Shown in pieces: positions 44,356 to 54,931 of a stretch of DNA of 64,000 nucleotides. Within the stretch, counting starts at the first letter, position 1. Each line of letters begins with the position of its first letter. Under the pieces are notes generated by a model that worked only from the letters and a program-made list of their open reading frames with translations, was not told the DNA's origin and did not search any database. Source of the DNA: Isoptericola halotolerans (GTDB taxonomy: Bacteria > Actinomycetota > Actinomycetes > Actinomycetales > Cellulomonadaceae); NCBI RefSeq assembly GCF_013149785.1, contig NZ_JABEZU010000004.1, positions 147,930-211,929 on the forward strand, written 5' to 3'. The position numbers and the translations under genes were made by a program.

Positions 44356-45383
44356 CGCCGCTCGCGGGCGTCGGCCTGGCGGCCGGGGTGGCGGCGGCCG
44401 TGGGTGCCCTCGGTGCCGCCGGGGTGGTCGCGACGGGTCGACGGCGCCCGGCGGTCGCGGCCGTCCTCGCTCCCCTGGTCGTGGTCGCCTCGGTCGCGGC
44501 GGGCGTCTACGCCAGCGCGCGGGCCATGTTCCTCTCGGAGACCGACTCCGCGACCGTCCTGTGGCTGCTGCTCGCCACCGTGCCGGTGGCGCTCGGGGTC
44601 GGGGCGGCCCTCGGGGTGCGCACGCACCGCCTCGCCGCCGAACGGACCGCAGCCCTGGCCGCCCGCGAGCGCGACCGGGAGGTCGAGGAACGACGTCGCG
44701 AGCTCGTCGCCTGGGTGTCCCACGACCTGCGCACGCCGCTCGCCGCGGTGCGCGCCCTGACCGAGGCGATGGAGGACGGGGTGACCCCGCCCGCCGACGC
44801 CGCCACAGGGATCCTCGCGGAGAACGGCCGCATGAGCGACATGGTGGACGACCTCCTCGCCCTGTCCCGCCTGCAGTCGGGGGCGTCCCCGCTGCGGCCC
44901 GAGCCGACGGACGTCGGCGACCTCGTCTCCGACACGCTGGCTGCGGCGGGCCCCCTCGCCGATGCCACCGGTGTCCGGCTCACCGGGGAGGTCGACCCCC
45001 AGACCGTCGCCGTCGTGGACGCCCGCGAGGTGGCCCGGGCGTTGGCGAACCTCGTGGGCAACGCCGTACAGCACACCCCCGCGGGCGGCACCGTCTCGGT
45101 GCAGGTGGAGGACCGGCCGGTCGGCGACGCACCCGGGGCGAGTGCCGTCGTCGTGCACGTGACCGACGGCTGCGGCGGTATCCCGGAGGCAGACCTGCCC
45201 CGGCTGTTCGAGGCGGGGTGGCGGGGCACCGCCGCGAGGACGCCCCGCTCGGGCGGTGCGGGGCTCGGCCTGTCCATCGTGCGGTCCGTCGCCGAGGCGC
45301 ACGGCGGCCGGGTCGAGGCACGCAACGTGACGCCGGCCGACGGCGGTCCCGGCTGCCGCTTCACGCTCACCCTGCCGAGGTAG
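44352..45383 (+). CDS. Sensor histidine kinase
   Basis: A 343-residue kinase. Two or three N-terminal membrane helices ([60 protein letters not shown]) leave almost no extracellular sensor domain, so it may sense the membrane or envelope itself. The H-box is [20 protein letters not shown] with the phosphorylated His, the N-box [20 protein letters not shown], and the G-boxes [20 protein letters not shown] and [19 protein letters not shown]. All catalytic motifs are intact. The GTG start overlaps the response regulator stop codon (GTGA). Confidence 0.94.
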   Translation: MTPLAGVGLAAGVAAAVGALGAAGVVATGRRRPAVAAVLAPLVVVASVAAGVYASARAMFLSETDSATVLWLLLATVPVALGVGAALGVRTHRLAAERTAALAARERDREVEERRRELVAWVSHDLRTPLAAVRALTEAMEDGVTPPADAATGILAENGRMSDMVDDLLALSRLQSGASPLRPEPTDVGDLVSDTLAAAGPLADATGVRLTGEVDPQTVAVVDAREVARALANLVGNAVQHTPAGGTVSVQVEDRPVGDAPGASAVVVHVTDGCGGIPEADLPRLFEAGWRGTAARTPRSGGAGLGLSIVRSVAEAHGGRVEARNVTPADGGPGCRFTLTLPR

Positions 45384-45415
45384 CGTCCGACGCCGCCGAC
45401 CGTGCCCGGCGGGCG

Positions 45416-46198
45416 CTACCCGACGGGGACCTGCTCGGTCGTGCCGTCGGTGAACGTGACCTCGGCGCTCGCCGCGAGCGCCGAACCGCCCGGGGCCCAC
45501 ACGGCCCACCAGCCGCCGGCCACCGAGGCCTCGACCCGCTCGCCGGAGGTGAGGGTCAGCTCCACGGCCGCCACGTCGTCCCCGGCCTGGCCGAGCGCGG
45601 ACGTCAGCGCGCCCTCGACCTGGTCGCCCTGCGACCAGGTGGCCGTGCCGCTCTGCTCGGTGGTGAGCTCGCGCGCCCCGGGTGCGCGCAGCTCGGGCAC
45701 CACGGCGCTCGAGGTCACCACCTCCGGCTCCCCGCCGTCGGCGTCGGTGACGAAGCACTCGCCGTAGGCGTCCTCGCCCGCCACGACCACGTAGGTGTAG
45801 TCGCCGCGCACGTCCGTCAGGACCGGTGCGACCGCGACCTCCTGGACGTCGGGGCCGTCGGGTCCCTCGACGATCTCCGTGACCGTGCCACCGCACGGCT
45901 CGCTGCGCTGCGCCGCCTCCGCGTCGCCGACGGCGGCAGGCACCGGGGTCCACGAGGCGTACGCCGTCGGCGAGTCCAGCGTGACCGAGACGACCACCAC
46001 GGCCACGGTGACGGCGGCCGCCGCGCTCGCGACGGCGGCGACCCGCCCCGGGCGGCGGGCCGGACGCCGCTCACCGGCCGGTGCGACCCGGGGCTGCGCC
46101 AGGATCTCGGCCAGGGCGTCGTCGTCGGCGCGGCCGGGCGCACGGAGGTCGCGGGCAGGGTCGAGCTCGGAGAGCTCGGCCAGCATCGGGGACTTCAT
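45416..46198 (-). CDS. Membrane-anchored partner of an ECF sigma factor
   Basis: A 260-residue protein with a cytoplasmic N-terminal part (SPMLAELSELDPARDLRAPG and ADDDALAEILAQPR), one membrane helix (VAAVASAAAAVTVAVVVVSV) and an extracellular domain of about 190 acidic residues with two Cys. The N-terminal layout is common in proteins encoded directly after ECF sigma factors in actinobacteria, which are thought to act as anti-sigma factors or sensors; no zinc-binding HxxxCxxC motif is visible. The ATG overlaps the sigma factor stop (ATGA), so both are coupled. Confidence 0.82.
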   Translation of the reverse strand: MKSPMLAELSELDPARDLRAPGRADDDALAEILAQPRVAPAGERRPARRPGRVAAVASAAAAVTVAVVVVSVTLDSPTAYASWTPVPAAVGDAEAAQRSEPCGGTVTEIVEGPDGPDVQEVAVAPVLTDVRGDYTYVVVAGEDAYGECFVTDADGGEPEVVTSSAVVPELRAPGARELTTEQSGTATWSQGDQVEGALTSALGQAGDDVAAVELTLTSGERVEASVAGGWWAVWAPGGSALAASAEVTFTDGTTEQVPVG

Positions 46199-46770
46199 CT
46201 CGCCTCCTGGAGCTTCTGCAGGACCTCGGCGGTCTCGCTCGGCACCTCGGAGAAGGCGAGCAGACGCTTGCGGGCGCGGGTGAGCCGGACGGAGAACGTG
46301 GTCGGTCGGCAGCCGAGCACCCGGGCGGCCTCGACGGCCGTCAGCCCGTCCCACGCGACCAGCGCGATGACCTCCCGGTCGCCGTCGGAGAGCAGCTCCC
46401 ACGCCTGGCGCAGGTCGGCGCGGTCCGCCGCGACCTCGTCGGCGCCCTCGCGGGCAGGTTCGGGCTGCTGCTCCAGGCGGACGTTGAGCGCCCGCCAGCG
46501 GCCCTGCGTCCGCAGGTGCGTGGCGAGCACGTTGCGCGCCACGCCGAACAGCCACGGGCGAGCCTCGCCGTCACCACCCGGCACGCCGTCGAGCCGACGC
46601 CATGCCGTCAGGAACGCCTCGGAGACGACGTCGTCGACGAGCTCCGGCGCCACCCGGCGCGCGACGAACCGCGTGACCTGCTCGTGGTGCTCCACCCACA
46701 GCCCGGTCAGTCGCTCGTGCGCCTCGGCGTCGTCCACGCTCCACAGCCTTCCACCCATCACCCTGTTCAT
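46195..46770 (-). CDS. ECF-type RNA polymerase sigma factor
   Basis: A 191-residue sigma-70 family protein with regions 2 and 4 only. Region 2 reads VTRFVARRVAPELVDDVVSE to AFLTAWRRLDGV and RPWLFGVARNVLATHLRTQG; region 4 reads LRQAWELLSDGDREVIALVA and WDGLTAVEAARVLGC, the helix-turn-helix that contacts the -35 box. It directs polymerase to a small regulon, probably including itself. The ATG at 46770 is chosen; another ATG at 46758 is possible. The divergent secreted protein gene (46919) is a plausible target because its promoter shares the same 148-base region. Confidence 0.93.
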   Translation of the reverse strand: MNRVMGGRLWSVDDAEAHERLTGLWVEHHEQVTRFVARRVAPELVDDVVSEAFLTAWRRLDGVPGGDGEARPWLFGVARNVLATHLRTQGRWRALNVRLEQQPEPAREGADEVAADRADLRQAWELLSDGDREVIALVAWDGLTAVEAARVLGCRPTTFSVRLTRARKRLLAFSEVPSETAEVLQKLQEAR

Positions 46771-46918
46771 TGCCGGCAGGGACCCGTTTGCTACACGGTA
46801 GGGGAAGATCAGTTGCACCGGGCAGGCGGGCCGGTACGCTCGCACCCAACTCGTGCACGCCACCAGCACCCGACATCGACCTCGAGACGACGACGCTCGA
46901 CAGGGCGAGGAGAACGAC

Positions 46919-47653
46919 ATGAGCCGACGCACCAACCGCCACCGTGCCGCCGTGAGCCTCGGTGCCGCCGCCCTGGTGCTCGGCCTCGCGGTCGCACCGA
47001 CCTCCAGCGCCGTGGCGGTCGCCGAACCCGAGAACCTGCCGGGTGTCCCGGCGCCGGGCAGCCCCTCCTCCGTCTGGGAGTCCTGGGCGGCCGACGAACG
47101 GGCCGAGGCGGAGGCCACCGACTGGGAGGCCGACGCCGCCACCCGGGGATGCACCCTGGAGGACGTGCAGATCTCCGACGAGGTCGACGTCGACTACAAC
47201 CGGGCCATGGGCGCTCCCGACGACCTGGCCACCTACCGGGTGGACCTCGTGGAGGACTGCTCCTCGGCCGAGGCCGAGCGCCTCATGGCCCCCCAGCAGA
47301 AGGCGTCGACCGACGTCTCCACGCTGGCCCTGTCGAGCGGCACGACCTGCCGCTCGACCAGCGGCCCGGGCACGGCCTGCGTGTACCTGAGCAGCGGGCG
47401 GGTGTACGCCTCGTGGAAGTACAGCGGGTCGGGCAGCGTCAGCGGGTTCCTGCGCGTCTACCAGATCCCGGCGTCCTCCTCGAGCTGCTACCGCGGCACC
47501 ACCTGGCTGACGGGGCCCTCGGCGACGTGGAGCAGCGGGACGACCCGCAGCATCTCCAAGTCGAAGACGACGACCACCGGCTACTCGGCGCACATCTGGA
47601 AGAAGGTCGCGATCGGGCACACCGACTGGGGCTCGGTCTGCGCGCGTCTGTGA
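46919..47653 (+). CDS. Secreted protein of unknown function
   Basis: A 244-residue exported protein. GAGGAG is six bases before the ATG. Residues 1-35 form a signal peptide with basic start SRRTNRHRAAVSLGAAALVL. The mature part has an acidic helical half (SVWESWAADERAEAEATDWE, DAATRGCTLEDVQ) and a C-terminal half rich in Ser, Thr, Tyr and Trp (YLSSGRVYASWKYSGSGSVS, SSSCYRGTTWLTGPSATWSS) that looks like a secreted beta fold. Five or six Cys residues could form disulfides. No family is recognised. It is divergent from the ECF sigma factor gene. Confidence 0.82.
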   Translation: MSRRTNRHRAAVSLGAAALVLGLAVAPTSSAVAVAEPENLPGVPAPGSPSSVWESWAADERAEAEATDWEADAATRGCTLEDVQISDEVDVDYNRAMGAPDDLATYRVDLVEDCSSAEAERLMAPQQKASTDVSTLALSSGTTCRSTSGPGTACVYLSSGRVYASWKYSGSGSVSGFLRVYQIPASSSSCYRGTTWLTGPSATWSSGTTRSISKSKTTTTGYSAHIWKKVAIGHTDWGSVCARL

Positions 47654-48481
47654 TCACAGGACGTGGGCGAGGAACTCCTGCAGCCGGGGCTCGCTCGGTG
47701 AGTCCAGCACCTGGGCGGGCGGTCCCTGCTCGACGATCGCGCCGTCGTCCATGAACACGACGTGGTCGGCGACCTCGCGGGCGAACCCGATCTCGTGCGT
47801 GACCACCACCATCGTCATGCCGGACGCCGCGAGGTCCTTCATCACCGCGAGCACCTCGCCCACCAGCTCGGGGTCGAGCGCGGAGGTCGGCTCGTCGAAC
47901 AGCATGAGGTCGGGGTCCATCGCCAGGGCCCGCGCGATCGCGACCCGCTGCTGCTGACCCCCGGAGAGCTGCACCGGGTAGTGGTCCACCCGGTCGGCGA
48001 GCCCGACCCGGTCGAGCAGCTCGAGCGCCCGCTCGCGCGCCGCCCGTCTCGACAGGCCGCGGACCTGGACCGGCGCCTCCATGACGTTCTCCAGCGCGGT
48101 CTGGTGACCGAACAGGTGGAACCGCTGGAAGACCATGCCGATGCGCGAACGCTGCGCGGCGATCCTGGTGGGGTGCAACCGGTGCAGCACACCCTTGGCG
48201 TCCTCGCGGTAGCCGAGCCGCTCGCCGTCGACGTGCACCGAGCCCGCGGTGATCTCCTCGAGCTCGTTGAAGCACCGCAGCAGGGTGGACTTGCCCGAGC
48301 CGGACGGCCCGAGCACCACGCAGACCGCGCCGCGCGGCACCTCGAGGTCGACACCGCGCAGCACGTGCAGGGCGTCGGCACCGTGGCCGAACACCTTGTG
48401 GAGGCCGCGCGCCTCCACCATCGGGGCGTCCGGCAGCCCGTCGGGCATCCCGTCCGACGGCGGGACGGTCGTCGCGCTCAT
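47654..48481 (-). CDS. Polar amino acid ABC transporter ATPase
   Basis: A 275-residue ABC ATPase of the GlnQ/HisP type. Walker A is [20 protein letters not shown], the Q-loop [20 protein letters not shown], the signature [20 protein letters not shown], Walker [20 protein letters not shown] and the switch His in [18 protein letters not shown]. It drives uptake of a polar amino acid through the adjacent permease. Its ATG overlaps the permease stop codon (ATGA). Third gene of a binding protein-permease-ATPase operon. Confidence 0.94.
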   Translation of the reverse strand: MSATTVPPSDGMPDGLPDAPMVEARGLHKVFGHGADALHVLRGVDLEVPRGAVCVVLGPSGSGKSTLLRCFNELEEITAGSVHVDGERLGYREDAKGVLHRLHPTRIAAQRSRIGMVFQRFHLFGHQTALENVMEAPVQVRGLSRRAARERALELLDRVGLADRVDHYPVQLSGGQQQRVAIARALAMDPDLMLFDEPTSALDPELVGEVLAVMKDLAASGMTMVVVTHEIGFAREVADHVVFMDDGAIVEQGPPAQVLDSPSEPRLQEFLAHVL

Positions 48482-49479
48482 GGGGTCACCTCCACGAAGG
48501 GGTCCTCGCGGGTCGTGCCCGCCCGCTGGATCGCCGCCTGACGACCGAGCCGCCCGCCGCCCGGGCCGCCGGTCCCGCTCGGGCGCGCCCGGCGGCGCCG
48601 GCCGCCCCCCGAACCCCCGGCCACCCCGCGCCCGTAGTGGCGCTCGAGGTGGTGCTGGCCGACCATGAGGACGGACGTGATGAGCAGGTACCACAGCGCC
48701 GCCACGATGAGCAGCGGGATGGGCTGGAACGTGCGGGAGCCGATGGCGCTCGTGGCGTAGGTGATCTCCAGCGTGAAGGGCACCGCGACCACCAGCGAGG
48801 TGGTCTTGAGCATGGAGATCGTCTCGTTGCCGGTGGGCGGCACGATGACGCGCATGGCCTGCGGCAGCACGATGCGGCGCAGGATCTTGCCCTCCTTCAT
48901 CCCCAGGGCCCGCGCGGCCTCGGCCTGCCCGGCGTCGACCGAGCCCAGGCCCGCGCGCACGATCTCCGCGAGGTAGGCCGCCTCGTTGAGCGCCAGCCCG
49001 ATCAGGGCCGCCCAGAACGCCGTGATCACGGTGCGGGTGTCGACGACGAGCAGCTCCGGGCCGAACGGCACGCCGAGGCTGAGCCGCGGGTACAGCACGG
49101 AGATCAGCCCCCAGAACACGAGCTGGGTGTAGATCGGGGTGCCGCGGAAGAACCAGATGTACACCCAGGACACCCAGCGCATCACCGGGTTGTCGCTGCG
49201 CCGCATCACCGCGAGCAGGACGGCCAGCACCACGGCGATCGCCATGGACCCGAAGGTCAGCACGAGCGTCCAGCCGACGCCGCGCACCACGTTGACGTCG
49301 CGCAGGTACAGCCAGACGGTGTCCCACCGGAAGTTCGGGTTGGTCACCAGGGCGTTGACGACCATGGCCGCCAGCACGAGGACCACGGCCCCGGAGATCC
49401 AGCGGCCGGGCCGCGGGACCGGCCGGGCACGCAGCGGCTCGGGCAGGGCGGTGCCGGGCCGCGCGGTCTCGGCGGGCAC
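48478..49479 (-). CDS. Polar amino acid ABC transporter permease
   Basis: A 333-residue permease of the HisMQ/GlnP family. [20 protein letters not shown] is the N-terminal family signature and [39 protein letters not shown] the EAA loop that contacts the ATPase. Five or six membrane helices. The C-terminal tail of about 55 residues is very rich in Gly, Arg and Pro ([20 protein letters not shown]) and is longer than usual. The start is a GTG one base after the stop of the binding-protein gene. Confidence 0.93.
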   Translation of the reverse strand: MPAETARPGTALPEPLRARPVPRPGRWISGAVVLVLAAMVVNALVTNPNFRWDTVWLYLRDVNVVRGVGWTLVLTFGSMAIAVVLAVLLAVMRRSDNPVMRWVSWVYIWFFRGTPIYTQLVFWGLISVLYPRLSLGVPFGPELLVVDTRTVITAFWAALIGLALNEAAYLAEIVRAGLGSVDAGQAEAARALGMKEGKILRRIVLPQAMRVIVPPTGNETISMLKTTSLVVAVPFTLEITYATSAIGSRTFQPIPLLIVAALWYLLITSVLMVGQHHLERHYGRGVAGGSGGGRRRRARPSGTGGPGGGRLGRQAAIQRAGTTREDPFVEVTP

Positions 49480-49480
49480 G

Positions 49481-50425
49481 TCAGACGCCGGGGTCGAGCT
49501 CGGCGGTGGCCAGCGCGCCGTCGGCGTTGCCCCACGCGTCGAGGATCTCGGTCAGCGTGCCGTCGTCCATGAGCTGCTGCAGCGCGCCCTGGACGGCCTC
49601 GGCGAGCTCGGTGTCGTCCTGCGCGACGACGACGCCGTAGGGCGCGGAGTCGGTGATGTCACCGAGCGTCTCGATGGCTCCGTCGGCCTGCGTCACGGCG
49701 TACGCGGTGACGGGCGAGTCGGCGTACATCGCCTGCACCTTGCCGCCGGCGAGGTTGGTGGTGACGTCGGCCTGCGAGTCGTACGGGAGGACCTCGACAG
49801 GCTCGCCACCGGCGGCCTCGCAGTCGGCGGAGGCGGTCTCCAGCGCGGCCTGCTGCACGGTGCCGGTCTGCACGCCGACGACGACGCCGCACAGGTCGTC
49901 CGTGTCGATCCCGTCCGGGTTGCCGGAGGCCACGGCGAACAGCGACCCGGCGTCGAAGTAGCTGACCATGTGGACCACCTGCAGGCGCTCCGCGTCGATG
50001 GTGAAGCCGGAGATGCCCACCTCGTACTTGGTGCCCACGGCCGGGATGATCGCGTCGAACGTGGAGGGCTCCACCTGCGACTCGAGGCCCAGGGTGGCGG
50101 CGATCGCGGCGGCGATGTCGACGTCGAACCCGACCGGGGTCACGCCGTCGGCGGCGACGAACTCGGCCGGGGCGTAGGAGAGCTCGGCGCCGACGGTGAG
50201 CACGCCGTCCGCGGCGACGTCGTCGGGCACGAGCGCGGCGAGCTCGGGGTCCGCCTCGATCCCGGAGACGTCGAAGCCCTGGGCCTCAGGGCTGCTCGAC
50301 GCGTCGGCGGTGCCGCCCGCGGTGCTGCCGGAGGTGGACCCGAGGTCCTGCGAGGCGGTGGTGCAGCCGGCGAGCAGCGTGACGGCGGCGAGCGCGGACA
50401 GGGGCAGGGCGAGGCGAGCACGCAT
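49481..50425 (-). CDS. Polar amino acid ABC substrate-binding lipoprotein
   Basis: A 314-residue family 3 solute-binding protein. The signal peptide ends with the lipobox TLLAGCTTA, followed by a Ser/Gly/Ala linker. The domain reads GVLTVGAELSYAPAEFVAAD, VGFDVDIAAAIAATLGLESQ and KYEVGISGFTIDAERLQVVH, with GVVVGVQTGTVQQAALE in the second lobe. Two Cys residues (DLCGVV, SADCEAAG) probably form a disulfide. It would capture a polar amino acid, identity unknown. GGAG is eight bases before the ATG. First gene of the operon. Confidence 0.93.
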   Translation of the reverse strand: MRARLALPLSALAAVTLLAGCTTASQDLGSTSGSTAGGTADASSSPEAQGFDVSGIEADPELAALVPDDVAADGVLTVGAELSYAPAEFVAADGVTPVGFDVDIAAAIAATLGLESQVEPSTFDAIIPAVGTKYEVGISGFTIDAERLQVVHMVSYFDAGSLFAVASGNPDGIDTDDLCGVVVGVQTGTVQQAALETASADCEAAGGEPVEVLPYDSQADVTTNLAGGKVQAMYADSPVTAYAVTQADGAIETLGDITDSAPYGVVVAQDDTELAEAVQGALQQLMDDGTLTEILDAWGNADGALATAELDPGV

Positions 50426-50487
50426 GACGGTCTCCGGGGGTCGCGGGAGGGGGACGACGCCGGTGCCCGGTCCGGGCGATCGACGTC

Positions 50488-50505
50488 TATGCAGGAGTAT
50501 GCATA
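50488..50505. promoter_or_regulatory. TATGCA inverted repeat upstream of the amino acid importer
   Basis: TATGCA (50488-50493) and TGCATA (50500-50505) are inverted repeats six bases apart, about 65-80 bases before the start of the binding-protein gene. AT-rich dyads are rare in this GC-rich DNA, so this may be an operator or contain the -10 box (GCATACT-like on the minus strand). Confidence 0.4.
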
Positions 50506-50529
50506 CCTATTCCTCGCAGGACCAAACCA

Positions 50530-50557
50530 GTGCGGCATGACGTCGGTCACGCCGCAC
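50530..50557. terminator. Terminator of metPS
   Basis: GTGCGGC at 50530-50536 pairs with 50551-50557 and TGAC/GTCA pair further inside, with one mismatch and a four-base loop. It lies 21 bases after the metS stop codon. Confidence 0.55.
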
Positions 50558-50577
50558 CGGCCCCCGACGGTCCGCGC

Positions 50578-50745
50578 CTACGTGTCGTGCTCGATGATCC
50601 CGGCGTCCTGGCGGTGGTCGTCCTGGCCTCCGGACGGCAGGTCGGTGCGTTCGGGGCGTGCCCGCAGCACGACGATGCTGACGATCAGGCCTCCCCAGAT
50701 GATCAGCATGGCGACGATCATCATCAGGATCGCTTCGGTGCTCAT
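50578..50745 (-). CDS. metS: MetS, small subunit of methionine/alanine importer
   Basis: A 55-residue protein: one membrane helix (ILMMIVAMLIIWGGLIVSIV) followed by a short basic and acidic tail (VLRARPERTDLPSGG). It matches in size and form the small subunit MetS that Corynebacterium glutamicum needs, together with MetP, for sodium-dependent methionine and alanine uptake. Its ATG overlaps the metP stop codon (ATGA at 50742-50745), and a terminator follows, so metPS is a two-gene operon. Confidence 0.88.
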   Translation of the reverse strand: MSTEAILMMIVAMLIIWGGLIVSIVVLRARPERTDLPSGGQDDHRQDAGIIEHDT

Positions 50746-52319
50746 CGGACGGACCCCTTCTGCTCGGTGCCGGCATCGACCGGCGGGTACGACGGCCAGG
50801 GCGCGAAGTCCTCGCGACCCCGCCACCGCGGCAGGGTGAACAGGACGGCGCCGAGCACCAGCAGGGCCACCGAGCCCCACCCGGCGAACAGCAGGTACGT
50901 GGTGTCGTAGCCCTCGTACGGCTCGCCGATCCTCGTGATGATGTACTGCACGAGCATCACGATGAGCATCACCGGGACGATCGCGCCGACGCAGGCGTAC
51001 CACCACCGGCCCACCTGGACCGTCGAGACGGCGTTGAGGTGGTACCGCAACTCGGGTCCACGGCGGTAGACCCAGATGACGAACACGCACATGAAGATCG
51101 CCGAGGCGACGATGCCGATGTTGTTGACGAACGCGTCCACCGTGTCGAGCAGGATCAGGCCCGTCGTGGTGCTGAACCCGAGCACGGAGATCGTGCCGAG
51201 CACGAGACCCAGCCCGATCGTGGCCGCCCGGCGGGACAGCGCGAACTTCTCCTGCAGGGCGGCGGAGACCACCTGCAGGATCGAGACCAGCGACGTGAAG
51301 CCCGCCATCACCAGCGACCCGAAGAACAGCGCCCCGAAGAACGCGCCGCCCGGCATCTCGGTGACGATCGTCGGGAACGTGACGAAGGCGAGGAGCACCC
51401 CCTGGAAGTTGAGGTCGGCGACCGTCACACCCTGCTGCGAGGCGAGGAATCCCAGGGCGGAGAACACACCGATGCCGGCGAGCAGCTCGAACCCGGAGTT
51501 GGAGAACGCCACGACCAGGCCCGGGCCCGTCATGTTCGAGCGCCGACGGCGGTACGAGGCGTACGTGATCATGATGCCGAACGCCACGGAGAGCGAGAAG
51601 AAGATCTGCCCGTAGGCCGCGATCCACACCGACGGGTCGCCCAGCGCGCCCCAGTCGGGAGTGAACAGCACGTTCAGCCCGTCGACCGCCCCCTCGAGGA
51701 ACAGCGAGCGCACCACCAGGACACCGAAGGCGACGATGAGCAGCGGGATGAAGATGACGTTGGCGCGCTGCACGCCCTTGACCACGCCGGCCGCCAGGAC
51801 GGCGATCACGGCGACCCACACCAGCACGAGCGGGATGAGGACGGCGGCCACGAAGTCGAACGTCAGCCACGGGTCAGCGCCGCCGACGTCGGCGAGCTGC
51901 AGGTGCTCACCGACGAAGAACGCCGCGGCGTCGTCGCCCCAGTCCAGCCCGAACGAGTACACGAAGAAGCTCGCGGCCCAGGCGACCACGGCGGCGTAGT
52001 AGACGGCGATGAGCACGCAGATCATCACCTGGAACCAGCCGACGCTCTCCAGCCACCGCTTCACCCGGCGGAACGCCTGCGGGGCGCCGCCACGGAACCG
52101 GTGACCCAGCGCGTAGTCCAGGTAGAGGATCGGGATGCCCGCCGTCAGCAGCGCGACGAGATAGGGGACCATGAAGGCGCCCCCGCCGTTCTCGTACGCC
52201 ACACCGGGGAACCGCCAGATGTTGCCCAGGCCCACGGCCGAGCCGATCGCGGACAGGATGAAGCCGACCTGTCCGGTGAACGCCTCGCGTGGCGCCGCCG
52301 TGCTGTTCGTTGTGCTCAC
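50742..52319 (-). CDS. metP: MetP, neurotransmitter:sodium symporter family transporter
   Basis: A 525-residue membrane protein of the NSS (LeuT-like) family. The first helix carries the signature GFILSAIGSAVGLGNIWRFP with the unwound substrate and sodium site, and NGGGAFMVPYLVALLTAGIP follows. Some twelve helices are present; AYGQIFFSLSVAFGIMITYA and FSNSGFELLAGIGVFSALGF are the sixth and seventh-helix landmarks. With MetS it should import methionine or alanine with sodium. The GTG at 52319 has GGAGGG ten bases ahead; residues upstream of it are not conserved-looking. Confidence 0.93.
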   Translation of the reverse strand: MSTTNSTAAPREAFTGQVGFILSAIGSAVGLGNIWRFPGVAYENGGGAFMVPYLVALLTAGIPILYLDYALGHRFRGGAPQAFRRVKRWLESVGWFQVMICVLIAVYYAAVVAWAASFFVYSFGLDWGDDAAAFFVGEHLQLADVGGADPWLTFDFVAAVLIPLVLVWVAVIAVLAAGVVKGVQRANVIFIPLLIVAFGVLVVRSLFLEGAVDGLNVLFTPDWGALGDPSVWIAAYGQIFFSLSVAFGIMITYASYRRRRSNMTGPGLVVAFSNSGFELLAGIGVFSALGFLASQQGVTVADLNFQGVLLAFVTFPTIVTEMPGGAFFGALFFGSLVMAGFTSLVSILQVVSAALQEKFALSRRAATIGLGLVLGTISVLGFSTTTGLILLDTVDAFVNNIGIVASAIFMCVFVIWVYRRGPELRYHLNAVSTVQVGRWWYACVGAIVPVMLIVMLVQYIITRIGEPYEGYDTTYLLFAGWGSVALLVLGAVLFTLPRWRGREDFAPWPSYPPVDAGTEQKGSVR

Positions 52320-52418
52320 GAGTCCCACACCCTCCGCGTTGATCGCCGTCGAGTCAAACCGCGTCACCTGCGATCATGCGCGATGCGGCACGCACAGGCA
52401 ACGGCTCGGCACGGTGGT

Positions 52419-53669
<1,251 letters not shown>

Positions 53670-53673
53670 GCGC

Positions 53674-54834
53674 CTAGCCTGCCACGGCTCGCACCCGGTA
53701 GGCGGCGAGGTCGGTCGCTGCGTCGCGGACCGCGTCGTGCTCTGCCGGCGCCGGCTCACGCTGCCACTGGAGCTCGAGCTCGCCGTCGTGCGGGGCCCGG
53801 GCGGGCCAGCGCCACCGGGCGGCGAGGAGCCCGTCGACCGCGACGCTGTGGATGAAGGCCCCGATACGTCCGGGTGCGGGCGCCCGGGCGTCGGCCACCA
53901 CGTCTCGCGTCTCCCGGTAGGAGCACAGCAGCTCGTCGTACCCGCACAGCAGGTCCACCACGGGGCCCGACGACGGTGCTGCAGCCCGCGGCCCGGGGGC
54001 GACCGGCCGGCGCGCGGCGTCGTCGTGCCCCGAGGGCGTGCTGAGCAGCGTGAGACCGTCCAGGTCGCCGGTGCCGGGGACCTCGACCACCTCGCCGGCG
54101 TCGAGCAGGTCGGCGAGCCCGCCGCGGAGCACCGTGAGCGTCAGGCCGCACCACTGGGCGAGGTCCTTGGCGGTGGCGTACCCGCGCCCGGGCAGGAATC
54201 GGCGCCAGAGCTCCCGGACGGCGTCGTCCGGGTCGAAGGTGCTGCCGAGCGGGCCGTAGCCCGCCGGGACGCGCTCGTCGAAGGCCGCGTACGTGTGGCG
54301 CCCGTCCGCCGTCGGGCCGCTGACGACCACCTGCCGCAGCTCGGCGTGCATGAGGATATGGGTGAGGGTGATGCCGGGGGCGTCCGCCGCGACGACCCCG
54401 CGGGCCACCAGCAGGGCGCCGAGCTGGGCGCGGGTGCGCGCACCGGCAGCGACCTCCTCGGCGACGGCGTCGATCGCGGCCGTCGGGTCGCCGAGGCCCC
54501 ACTGCTTCTCCGTGGAGGCCATCGTGCGCGCGACGCGGGGCCCGGTGAGCTCGAGGAGCCAGCGGGCGTCGTCGGGCCGCACCAGGTGCCACGTGGGCCG
54601 CAGGACGTGCGTGCGCAGGAGCTCGCCGTCGTCGAGGGCGTCGAACCCCGTCTGCTCTCCGTGCCGCGACGCGGGGGCGATGCGTCGCGAGAGGCCCCAC
54701 AGCGTCGGGCGCAGCTCCTGCCCCTGGACGGCGAGCAGGTGCCCGACGGCGGTGGGCAGGTCGGGCAGGGCGGGCTCCCGCAGGTGCTGGGCGTGCAGGC
54801 GCGCGGTGCGGACCGTGGCGGCGTCGACGCTCAT
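53674..54834 (-). CDS. Winged-helix DNA-binding protein of the AlkZ-like (HTH_42) family
   Basis: A 386-residue protein built from tandem winged helices. The N-terminal LREPALPDLPTAVGHLLAVQ, then GQELRPTLWGLSRR is the family start, where the QxQ motif of the DNA glycosylase AlkZ appears here as QGQ. LLRTHVLRPTWHLVRPDDAR and ITLTHILMHAELRQVVVSGP are further landmarks. AlkZ unhooks interstrand crosslinks, and related proteins are self-resistance factors, but most genomic members are uncharacterised. GGAAGGG stands nine bases before the ATG. It may be cotranscribed with the oxidase gene downstream; the link is not obvious. Confidence 0.88.
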   Translation of the reverse strand: MSVDAATVRTARLHAQHLREPALPDLPTAVGHLLAVQGQELRPTLWGLSRRIAPASRHGEQTGFDALDDGELLRTHVLRPTWHLVRPDDARWLLELTGPRVARTMASTEKQWGLGDPTAAIDAVAEEVAAGARTRAQLGALLVARGVVAADAPGITLTHILMHAELRQVVVSGPTADGRHTYAAFDERVPAGYGPLGSTFDPDDAVRELWRRFLPGRGYATAKDLAQWCGLTLTVLRGGLADLLDAGEVVEVPGTGDLDGLTLLSTPSGHDDAARRPVAPGPRAAAPSSGPVVDLLCGYDELLCSYRETRDVVADARAPAPGRIGAFIHSVAVDGLLAARWRWPARAPHDGELELQWQREPAPAEHDAVRDAATDLAAYRVRAVAG

Positions 54835-54852
54835 GCCGCCACCCTTCCACGG

Positions 54853-54920
54853 TGTGGGCGTGATTTCTGGGCGAATTTTCCGGGCAAACCAGACTTCACG
54901 GGCCAGAAATCACGCCCACA
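54853..54920. repeat. 68-bp inverted repeat with AT-richer spacer
   Basis: TGTGGGCGTGATTTCTGG at 54853-54870 is perfectly complementary to 54903-54920; the 32-base spacer is less GC-rich (GCGAATTTTCCGGGC...). It fills the space between the end of the arabinofuranosidase gene and the start of the winged-helix gene and could be a terminator of the former. The arms contain a run of AT bases unusual in this DNA. It does not share sequence with the other palindromes. Confidence 0.85.
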
Positions 54921-54931
54921 ACGCTCGGGGG

